This document shows, piece by piece, positions 55,500 to 64,000 of a stretch of DNA of 64,000 nucleotides. The position numbers and the translations under genes are program-made. Source of the DNA: Symsagittifera roscoffensis (lineage: Eukaryota > Xenacoelomorpha > Acoela > Convolutidae); assembly GCF_963678635.1 (NCBI RefSeq), contig NC_087068.1:58141896-58205895 (forward strand), read 5' to 3'. Under the pieces are notes generated by a model. The model was given only the letters and a program-made list of their open reading frames with translations. It was not told the DNA's origin and made no database searches. Positions within the stretch are counted from its first letter, which is position 1, and each line of letters begins with the position of its first letter.

Positions 55500-56009
55500 T
55501 TAAATTGTGAATACTTCATTCTGATTGGTTATTACCACAAATACCACCTGTGAAGGTATCCTCGATAACTACAAACGATATCAGAATTTTCGAAAAATTC
55601 TTGAGAAGTAGACCTCAATTTTGATTGGATGACAAAAAAATTGTTGAAAGTTCCCTGACTATTGAAGCTCATTTCTGATCGGTTGACATTATATTTGTTG
55701 AAAATTCAATGACTTTTGAAGCTCGATTCTGATCGGTTGATATCAGAAAAGATAAAAATTTCCTTATAATTAATGCTCGATTCTGATTGGTTGATACTTT
55801 TGAAAACTCCCTGCTTAGATTGGATGATTTTTATTTCAGCTAGGCTAAATAGCATATCCAGTCTGATCTTATTTCACGTTAAAAACAATTGGTTGATAAG
55901 TTTGCTGTTTTTATTCACTTTTATTCACTTTTTGAGGATATTCAGCTCTTCTTATCTAAAAATTTGGTACATTTTAAATCTCCCATTTAATCTTTCTTTA
56001 CTTTTTGAG
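55500..56009 (+). promoter_or_regulatory. degenerate ~60-bp repeats with ATTGG/ATCGG boxes
   Basis: A unit containing GCTCGATTCTGATTGGTTGA recurs with changes at about 55515, 55620, 55675, 55725 and 55775, upstream of the small zinc-finger ORF. A two-unit heat-shock motif AGAATTTTCG lies at 55583-55592. The long frame over 55773-56009 reads through this repeat and is probably not coding before the ATG at 56010. Confidence 0.5.
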
Positions 56010-56195
56010 ATGTCGTCGCTTAATAGAAACGAAAGAGTTGTATGTCTTGAATGTGGCAGATAAAACACTCACAAAGATGCATCAAGTCATCGCAGAACCT
56101 GTGGTGTTTTGAAATGTTCTAACTGTAACTTTTATACTTATACTTTTAGAACTGGAACTCACTTATCATTTCAAGAAGAAGTAGTATCAACATAA
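56010..56195 (+). pseudogene. stand-alone zinc-finger ORF related to PolB N-terminus
   Basis: 62 codons from ATG 56010, broken by TAA at codon 18 (56061-56063). It starts MSSLNRNERVVCLECG, against MPALNRNEKLKCGDCG in PolB, and continues with a second Cys pair (CSNCNFYTY, PolB CPNCHFFTK) at equivalent spacing. It therefore duplicates the PolB zinc-finger module as a separate gene in the opposite orientation. No polymerase sequence follows. It may have served as a small DNA-binding regulator. Confidence 0.65.
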
Positions 56196-56349
56196 TGTTA
56201 AATTATGGGCTCAGCATTCTCCAAAGACACTTCAAGAGAAAGTAAAATTAATAATTTTTGATAAAAACATAGAAATTACTATGAATTTTAGTTTTTACTG
56301 TATCTGAAAAAACTAAACTGTGGTGACAAACTTGGTTACAAAATATACA

Positions 56350-56490
56350 ATGTTTTCATCTCAATACCTGAACTGTCATTTGCTTTATTATTCAAAGGTT
56401 TTGATTGATGATAGAGACAGCAAAAATCGAGTGCAAATTGTCGGGAAACTTTCCATGGAACTAGATCCAAAAACCTTTAATCAACAGTAA
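56350..56490 (+). other. possible 46-aa ORF
   Basis: ATG 56350 opens MFSSQYLNCHLLYYSK, then VLIDDRDSKNRVQIVGKLSM and stops at TAA 56488; after the stop the same frame reads on for 16 codons. Composition is less biased than the surrounding AT-rich sequence. Unrecognised and weakly supported. Confidence 0.2.
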
Positions 56491-56495
56491 AAACT

Positions 56496-58851
56496 CCCTT
56501 GGTTGCAAGCTTGTGGAGACTTTGTTGCGATAAATTTGTAGTAAGAGTGCATAATATACGCTAATGAGTAGTTAAGTACTAGCTAAAAAATTGTAAAACT
56601 TGGATATTTGTAAAACATCGACTGATTGAAAGGTTTTGTGTAGTTACTCTTTCAAAATTTTCCTTGTTTAGTGCTTGTAAAAGTGTTCATGGAGAAGAAA
56701 ACTTTTTAAGCAGAAAAATTGGTTTGACTAATCAGGTATTCTGCTTTTCTGTCATGTTTTTTTTGATGAGTTCAGAAAAGAAATTGATAAATGACCTGGA
56801 AAAAATGTATGTTTTTGCTAAACTTTGAAAGTTTCAAGATAATGATATACATCATTCTCAACTAAAAAGTAACTCTAAAAAAATTCAGAGTCTAAACTTG
56901 AATAAACAAATATGAGCTTGAGAAAATCATTGAAAGACTTTTAGCAAAGGATTTATGATGGCAATTCTGCTTCGGATTGTTGAATGTTCGTTGAACCGAT
57001 ACACTTTTCCACCTAAAATTCAATTTTCAAGTAAAAACTTGTTCAAATTGGATTCACTCGGTAGATAGTAGATGAAGTAGAAACTGAGAAAATGCTAAAA
57101 TGAGATAGAAACTCCATCTAATTCATTAGGACTTTTGAGATAATTTTACTAAAATTTAGCTTATAAAGTATATCGTGTGAAAAAATCCGACATAAAAAAT
57201 CTCAAAGGTTTATATTTATGCGTAATTCATTATAAAAGTTTGTTATCATTTGATATATTAGGTTCCTTATATGAAAAATCAATTGTTTTGAGGATAATTT
57301 TTGTAAAGCAAACCCAATCTGACATCTTTTGAAAGATGACACATAAATCATAAATCAAAAACTTGCTTTCATGGTCTACATTTCATTATTTTTACTATAG
57401 AGTTTTTTACTGATTAAAACTAGGAAAATTATACAACTGTTCCATTTTGCAACTTGATCGCCTTTGCTTACTCAATTTTAGAAGTTTTCAGATTTTCTAG
57501 ATGTTAGGAGCTAAGTTCTCTTGCGTATATCTGGAGGTTTTCTGATTATAACTAATAGAGTTGCTCCTAATTTGTTCTTAGATCGTAAGAATACAACTTT
57601 ATTATCTCATTTTGTACATATATTTTTGAATGTTTCAATTAGCACCAATTCTTTCTCACTTGAATTTTTTTGAGAAAACTTCCGTCATAAATTAAGAATA
57701 AAAAGCGAGTTAATAACTATTTTGCAAGAAAAATGATAGTTATTGATCCCAAAAGTTGTATTTTGCCAAAATAGTTTACGGTAGCAACTGAACAGGATTA
57801 ATCATACGGTATCAGTTCTAATTTCATCTCTGCCAGCAAAATTGTTCGTTCAATTGATACTAATTTCCTCCTAAATTCTCCAGTTTTGACTAAATTTTCT
57901 TGTAAAGTGTGTTCAATAGCGAAAACATGTATTAAACAGAAAGCAAGAATAAGCTTAAAACAAGGAAAAACTCTACGGAAAATCTTGAAATTCTCCAGTT
58001 TTGACTAAATTTTCTTGTAAAGTGTGTTCAATAGTGAAAACAAGTATTAAACAGAAAGCAAGAATAACCCTAAAACAAGGAAAAACTCTACGGAAAATCT
58101 TGAAAGTTATGTTGCAGAAACAACAGAGAGATAATCATCTGTTATTAAGAAGTTTTTGTTGAATTTGAGCCAAAATCGAATACGTTTTTCAGAAATGTTT
58201 ATCCCATTTTTAGTCAATTTTAGCAATTAACTGTTCATTTTTTATCAATAAGCTGAAATTTGTAGTTTTTAGCATGAAAAATTTCTCACAAATCGTAATG
58301 TTTGTACAAATTTGGGTAATTCAATGGAGTTTGTTTCAGAAATTTCATGGAATATTGCCTTTAATCTTCATTTGAAATGATAATTCCAAAAATGCTCCCT
58401 GAATTGAAAAAAAAAATAGTTAAAAACCAAAATAAAAGGATCGAAATGGAAATTATTGAGTGATTTTGATTAATTTTTGCTTTACCTTCTCGAAAATGAT
58501 GACTAATACTGTTTTCCGGAAGTTTCAATATTGATTCTGCTACTATGAACCTTCTTTTCAGTGTTTAGAGCATTGTATAACCAAATTTTTAGCTCAAATT
58601 AAGGTAAAATTCATCGTGTTTCAAAATTTTGAGAAAAAATTGTGGAAAAAGGCATTTTTTTTATTCAATAGTTTGTACCATTGTCTCAACATAATGCCAA
58701 TTAAAATACAGTCTCAGCTTATTTTTAAAAAATATACGTAAAAGTATGTTGAAAATTAAATCAAAAACAAGACTATATTAGTCAAAATTATGAGATTTCT
58801 GCAATTTTTTCCAAATACTTGAAATTTTTACAATTTTTTCCAAATACTTGA
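56496..58851. other. gene-poor right part of the PolB element
   Basis: No frame I can support over 2.3 kb. AT-rich, with one 115-bp tandem duplication (57875-57989 and 57990-58104, nearly identical). Either decayed cargo or long terminal non-coding sequence. Confidence 0.5.
57875..58104. repeat. 115-bp tandem duplication
   Basis: Two direct copies beginning ATTCTCCAGTTTTGACTAAA, differing at a few positions only (for example AATAGCG against AATAGTG). Confidence 0.85.
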
Positions 58852-59330
58852 CTTTTCGAACTTCAGTAGGTTTCAGAATAGATTCAGATAGATAGAAAGT
58901 AAAAGTATCTAAAAAATTTTTATTAGATCAAATTATACAAAATCTTATCGTGTTTTGAAGTTTTTTGAAAATTTTTTTCATAAAAATTCCAAGTTTTTAC
59001 CCAAAAACTCTTACCATTGACTTACCATGCACCAAAAAACTAAATACATAACCTTAATTCTACAATCTACTCGTAATTACCAATTAATTGTTCCCAATTA
59101 GATAACGCGCGCCGAGCTTTTTGCGAAAAAACTAGACAAAAACAAAAAAAATTACGTTTTTCTTACCATTATCTCACCATCGGTATTCCCTATCTTAATA
59201 AATTGTAGACTCTATACCCAATCTTAATACATAGCATGGAAGACCCGAAGTCTATAACGTATCTTAATACATAGGGTCTTCCATGCACACACCCCCCCCC
59301 CCCCCCCCACTTAACCTCCTACATCTACTA
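58852..59330 (-). repeat. right terminal inverted repeat
   Basis: Inverted partner of 43412-43936: hairpin arms CATGGAAGACCC (59235-59246) and GGGTCTTCCATG (59274-59285), C-run of 17, terminal AACCTCCTACATCTACTA. It is followed by the right target duplication CTTCTGA (59331-59337). Confidence 0.9.
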
Positions 59331-59337
59331 CTTCTGA

Positions 59338-60230
59338 TTGCTTTTTCTCATATTTTCAGTTGTCGCTAGAAACTTGAGCGTGATAGGCTCAATTTGAAAC
59401 TTTGAAAAATAAATCTTCTCCCCAAAATCAGGATTAAACTTTCAGCTCAAGTTGAAACACTGGCACAGATATCTGGTCTCGAGCATAACTCAATTTCAAA
59501 GCAAGGGAAGGAAGCCCTTGAACGCCGTGGAGAAAGCAATTGGAATTATTTTACAGAAGCTGTACAGCCTGGAGTCTCCTCCTGAATTTCAAAAAGGCTC
59601 TGTGTTCATGACAAAATTGGTTTGTGCTTATGTTGCAGCAGGGAAGTAACAAATAGGTCAAAAAGGGTTGAATGTGAGAGATGACAAAACTGGTACCATC
59701 TTTTATGCGGTAAAAAATCCTGTAATGTTAACGCATCAATAACTGAGAAAGTCTTGTCTTGTAAAAACTGCTGTCGTGCTAAGAACAATGATAAGGATAC
59801 TCCTTTGGTAGAAGTATGCCGCAGGTATGTGGATGACATGTTGGAACAGTTAAAGGTGAGCCAACTTGGTTTCTCGATGCCGCCAATTCTCTTCATCCAA
59901 ATCTTCAGTTCACTCTAGAGGAAACCAATTCAAACGGGAATTGGAACTTCCTTGATTTGAACTTAAATGTGTCAAAGGATAAGGGGGTAAGCTGCAGTTG
60001 CTATCAAAATCCAACGATTACTGGGACTAGATTGAATTATAGGAGGTTCGCTTCAACTCAAAACAAGCACAGGTTTCGGAAGAACAGGTTTTATAGAAAG
60101 TGTTTAGGAATACATCCAACTGGGAGCATTTTGATAAGGCTATGGAAGATAATAAGGTCCAATGGCTGACGAATCAGTACCTTAAATATTGGTCTGCTCA
60201 TTTAGAGGTCAACTGTGACGGGCTACTTTT
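59338..60230 (+). pseudogene. right half of interrupted Penelope-like unit, with RT
   Basis: Resumes the unit cut at 43411. The region before RT is open at 59452-59649 (LQKLYSLESPPEFQKGS). RT reads CKNCCRAKNNDKDTP and CRRYVDDM; there a one-base deletion shifts the frame. It then continues SLHPNLQFTLEETN and LNYRRFASTQNK. Truncated near 60210 with no GIY-YIG region. Confidence 0.7.
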
Positions 60231-60689
60231 TTAACATGGTGGATAAGAACCAGAATTTATGTGAGTGGTTCTAAATAAAATTTTTTAATTGATGTTTTAT
60301 CGTCATTTAGGCTAGATTTTTGAAAAAATACTGACGATGCACATGGTTACGGAAAAACTCTAATTTTACTTTTTTCAAAAAAGCTCAACTTTGAAAGATT
60401 TTTTTTTGACAGAGAAGAACTAATACGGTTCCAAAACTAGTTTTCCTTTTAAAGAAAATTTTAAGTTTTTTCAAAACACGACAAAAAGTCAATAAAAATT
60501 TTCCCTTCCACCATGGCCTGTCCGTGCACAGGTTGGATAGGGCCATACCAACGCTATATAAAAACATCGGCGAAACTTTATAAATAAGTCAATTCGATTT
60601 CAAAGCATTAAGAGAACTGTCAGTTAAAAGTACCAAACTCGATTATAGATGTGTAAAAATTGTCTATATTGTATGTGTTCTTCAATTTT

Positions 60690-62302
60690 TTGAACCTTTC
60701 AGGGCAGAGTTTTTTCATTCCGCAGAAGAGCAAAAATAATTGTGGTTCTTGAAAAGTTAATTGTGTCGGAATATGATTCGTTCGGAGTTTCGCCTAATTC
60801 TCTGAGAGTTTCCGGAAGTTTTTTGTAGAGCCCGGTGTTCCCTCCATTACACGCAAAAATTAATAGAATTAGTTCCACCTTCATAGTTTTATGTTACTAT
60901 TCTAATGTTTTGACACTTTCATGATATTAATGGGCGTCAAATACAGTTTTAGGGCAAGATTTAGCACAGGGATTTGAAAAGTATTTAAATTGAAAAATTT
61001 TCGGCTGAATCGGCCCCCAGAGTCCAGTAGCCTTGATGTCAAGTCGAGCGTCAACTTCGGTAGTGGTTGATTTGTTTTGAAGTTTTTGGCCTTCCATTTT
61101 TGTCCAAGAAAGTCGCAAAGGTACCACGAATTTCATTATGTGTATCCACCTTTGAGGCAGTGTCGAGAATGAGTCAGTGTAAGCGGTTGTCCACATGGGC
61201 ATGTATAGGGAACGTTTGGTGTTTTTTTATTGGTAGCACGCTAGGCCAGTTCGATGCTACTTTTTATGATGCTAAAACTTTTGTTGTTTTTTTTCTGATG
61301 ATTAATTTTCTATCATTTTAGCCTTTTTTGAAGAGTCTGATATTCGGTCTCTCAAATTTGATGTTTCTATTTATCAGAGTTTGTTCCATTTTAGATTTTC
61401 TGGATCACCTTTTTGTAACGGATCACAAATTTCTCGGGAAAGTCCATACAAAATTTTTGGAAAAGTCCGTGTTACAGAGGAGGTCTAATCCTCCCATTCT
61501 TAGTGGTAAGGTAAAAGGCTGCAATCTTCATCGTTTTCATGGTTTTTACCAGTAACTCTAAGAAGTAACTGCTGTCTTACGTTTTTCTCATTTTCGCCCA
61601 TTTTCCGAATTGCTTTGGGAGTTGTTGAGATTAGGACGCTTTTTTCTTAGCTCCTTTAGTGTAGCAGGAGTACGCATTTTGTGGTGATGTTTTCGCTATT
61701 TAAGAGGGTTTTTTTGTTAGGGTATTTTTCTTTTCAACTTCGCTTTACTTGATTTTTTTGCACGCTGATAGTGTTCCAATAACCAATTCAAGGACTCTAC
61801 AACCATCTACCATTGTAAAATTTGTGACTTCGAATATCTTTTTGGCTCTTTCCCGATGGTTTTTCATTATTATGAGGTGACACTTGGAAGGCTTCACACT
61901 GTAGCGGAAAGCTTTCCGTGCACATCCAGGTTGTCGACCAATGTACGGAGACTCATAAGATAATCTGCAGTTTTCCATCATGAGGGAACAATTTTTCGGT
62001 GAAGTCTGATTTTTGCAGGAGCTCGAACAGTGGGATTAGCCCTATTCCGTACATAGCCTTTGCGGGTTGATCATCTTGCGTAGTGCCTTTGGTAGAATCA
62101 AAACCGTGTTGTGGACATATAAATTTGAGGTATATATGAGTTAGCCAGCACATGTTGTTAACCAGCAAGAACTCTGGTGAGCGAATTGAAGGCTTTTTCT
62201 GCAACAATCAGTAGCATGGCGTCCGTTTCCGTTTTCTCAAACTCATTTCTCAAGCTCTGGATAGCATATCCAATTCCCCATTTCTGGCCTAACAGAGTGA
62301 CA
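60690..62302 (-). pseudogene. second retroelement: RT plus C-terminal nuclease-like region, copy 2
   Basis: Minus strand, the longer relative of 27781-28350. From right to left: GTTQDDQPAKAMYGIG, FPHDGK at the (Y/F)ADD catalytic position (Ala-Asp changed), PSKCHLIIMKNHRERAKKIF, LPLRMGGLDLL (about 61470-61510), then ARLDIKATGLWGP with FQFKYFSNPCAKSCP (61202-60927), and FACNGGNTGLYKKL to 60699. The D-x-R-x-DI ... K-x-F pattern could be a PD-(D/E)XK-type nuclease, which is a tentative reading. Frameshifts and stops separate the blocks. Confidence 0.7.
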
Positions 62303-63389
62303 TTATCTCTTGTGTTTTCTGCCTCATTTGGTGGGAACCAATTCGGTTCACTTGTGCCATGAGATACAAACCGTGTTACAACTTAAATGCTCTTACCAAA
62401 ATCCCCCCAATCTAGAAATAAGAACGGCCCCAAGGTCAGGTCTCGAAATACCTAATACACGCGAACGCCGTTAAAAAGAGGGTCTAAACCTTAAGTATAC
62501 CGTTACTTTTTTTGGAGAGTGGACATTTGATCCATTTCAGATATATCAACCTAAAAACTCGCTCTAACCCAACATAATTACATAAAACATGCTCAAGAAG
62601 TTTCAATTGGGTACTGAGATACCAACATAATCTCTAGAATTGAATAACTGAAACTGGTAAAGCAACTCTAGCATTGATTTAGGGTAATTAAATCTAAATC
62701 AAGGAGTTTTAAATAAATAAGTGTGAACTCAAGAATATGTTTTTCTTCCTGGACTATTGGGCAGCTTCAGCTATCCACTTTTCCACTCAAGTATCACTCT
62801 GGTCCAATTGATCGTCTTCTCTTTCCGTCTTCCGTAACTCTTGATTTTCTATCGGGAACAAGATAGCTTTACTCGTGCTTAATTATTTTTTTTAAAATTG
62901 CGAATAGCAATTTTACTCTCGTGTTTTTCTGGCAACTTTTCCGCGATTATCACTCGAATCATCTGATTGCTTTTTCTCATATTTTCAGTTGTCGCTAGAA
63001 ACTTGAGAATGATAGGCTCAATTCGAAACTTTGAAAAATTACCTTTCTCCCCAAAATCAAGATTAAACGTTCAGCTCAAGGTGAAACTGGCACAGACATA
63101 AACTCATCTGGTCTCGAGCATAACTAAAACTCAAAGCAACGGAAGGAAGACCTTGCACGCCGTGTAGAAAGCAATTTGAACTGTTTTACAGAAGCTGTAC
63201 CGCCAGGAGTCTCCTGCTGAATTTCAAAAAGTCTCTGTGCTCATGACAAAAATGTTTTGTGCTTCTACTGCAGCAGGAAAGTTACAAATAGATCAAAAGG
63301 GGTTGAATGCGAGAGATGACAAAACTGGTACTATCTCGTATTCGGTAAAAAATCCTATGATGTTAACGCATCAATAATTGAGATAGTCT
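62303..63389 (+). repeat. Penelope-like unit, segments upstream of RT
   Basis: Same segment order as in 28351-29350, starting at the same junction with the minus-strand retroelement. Contains the palindromic TTTGATCCATTTCAGAT segment near 62528. Confidence 0.6.
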
Positions 63390-63718
63390 GGTGTTGTTAA
63401 AGCTGCTGTCGCGCTAAGAACAATGAAAAGGACACTCCCCAGGTACAAATGTTGCGCAGGTGTGTGGATGACATTGTTAGAACAGTTAAAAGTGAGCCAA
63501 CTTGGTTTCTCGATGTCGCCAATTCTCTTCATCCAAATCTTCAGTTCACTCTTGAGGAAACCAATTCGAAGGGGAATTTGACCTTCTTTGATTTGATTGT
63601 AATCTTGTCAAAGGATACGGGGGTAACCTGCAGTTGGTATCAAAAACCAACAGATACTGTGGCTACATTGAATTCTAGGAGCGTTTTTGATAATCAAACA
63701 ACGATAACCGTTTGCTGA
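63390..63718 (+). pseudogene. Penelope-like reverse transcriptase fragment
   Basis: CRAKNNEKDTP, LRRCVDDIVRTV (Cys replaces Tyr of YVDD), SLHPNLQFTLEETN and VTCSWYQKPTDTV. It lacks the one-base deletion of the middle copies, but is truncated after LNSRS near 63685. A further scrap of the CAGAAGCTGTACAGCCAGGA segment appears at 63890-63960. Confidence 0.7.
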
Positions 63719-64000
63719 GCAGAAGGTTCGATCACAGTTAAGAAATTTTTTGCTTTTTTGTTTCAAATTAGTAGCTCTTTTTTGTGTGGTTTTTTATTAT
63801 ACAAGTTTAAGAAGGCGTAGAAATTTTCAAAAGTTAATAATATTTATTAAACATTTTCGAAAGAAGCAAATGAAATTGCTAAAGGGAAGCAATTGAAATT
63901 GTCTTACAGATTCTGTACAACCAGAATTCTCTTCCTGAAACTCAAAGAGGAAAAATGAGAACGCTTTCAAATATAGAGGTCAGCAAGGTCTTTTTCAAGT

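Larger units (their letters stand above)
43412..59330. mobile_element. 15.9-kb PolB element with long terminal inverted repeats (Polinton/Maverick-like)
   Basis: Bounded by terminal inverted repeats of 525 bp (43412-43936) and 479 bp (58852-59330) and a 7-bp target duplication. Termini read TAGT...ACTA. Content: zinc-finger family-B DNA polymerase (-, 44092-48446), divergent promoter, then small + strand genes (membrane ORF, A, B, A', B', C, zinc-finger ORF), then about 2.7 kb without recognisable genes. Size, TIR length and a protein-primed type PolB fit Polintons. However, integrase, packaging ATPase, protease and capsid genes are not seen, and the duplication is 7 bp (8 if one shared T is counted) instead of the usual 6. 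It is either a reduced Polinton or another PolB element class. Confidence 0.8.

Noticed and set aside
55773-56009. Long reading upstream of the zinc-finger ORF
   Set aside because: It runs through the GATTGG promoter repeats and lacks a plausible start; the ATG at 56010 aligns with the PolB start.
57875-58104. Tandem repeat considered as CRISPR-like array
   Set aside because: Only two direct copies of 115 bp with no repeat-spacer alternation; the sequence is eukaryotic.
61328-61555. 75-codon + strand ORF
   Set aside because: It overlaps the readable minus-strand RT remnant (LPLRMGGL) and has no recognisable content.

Overview
The window is AT-rich animal DNA made mostly of nested and decayed transposons. 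It contains one recognisable host-type gene family, an SLC22-like transporter present as a duplicate. SLC22-type transporters, Penelope-like elements, APE-type LINEs, a protein-primed PolB element and poly(T)CAG acceptor-like sites point to an invertebrate metazoan. I cannot name the species.

Layout. 1-4205 (-): decayed LTR-retrotransposon gag and protease, with RT beyond the left edge. 4206-8494: non-coding, with a 254-bp palindrome (5989-6242), a short terminal-inverted-repeat element (about 6569-7603) and a dispersed repeat (7970-8360). 8495-13695: intronless SLC22-like transporter with one in-frame TAG, followed by an oppositely oriented LINE corpse. 15638-15837: exactly 200 N. 15838-19055: second copy of the transporter 3' half plus LINE. 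19056-23690: mostly unassigned, with exon-like GC-rich islands. 23690-43411 and 59338-64000: Penelope-like elements (YVDD reverse transcriptase, GIY-YIG endonuclease, + strand) in tandem partial copies, mixed with fragments of a second retroelement (- strand) and with an exon-like module and an unknown 153-aa ORF amplified along with them.

The most interesting object is 43412-59330: a 15.9-kb element with about 0.5-kb terminal inverted repeats and a 7-bp target duplication (CTTCTGA), inserted into one Penelope copy whose two halves rejoin exactly across it. It carries a decayed zinc-finger family-B DNA polymerase (-) and a set of small unrecognised genes (+): A (129 aa), B (179 aa), their tandem duplicates A' and B', C (227 aa), a small membrane ORF and a stand-alone zinc-finger ORF related to the polymerase N-terminus. 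I see no integrase, ATPase, protease or capsid gene, so it is a reduced Polinton/Maverick-like element or a different PolB element class.

Its intergenic regions look like immediate-early and stress promoters. There are perfect CArg boxes (SRF type) before PolB, A and B; five TGACGTCA CRE palindromes in a 60-bp tandem repeat; a perfect AP-1 site; perfect three-unit heat-shock elements near PolB and gene C; and ATTGG/CCAAT boxes at most promoters. The PolB and B promoters share a 14-bp motif placed just before a CArG box. My hypothesis is that the element uses host growth and stress signalling to switch itself on, with A a possible regulator and B/C possible DNA-binding proteins. The sequence motifs are directly visible; the functional reading is inference.
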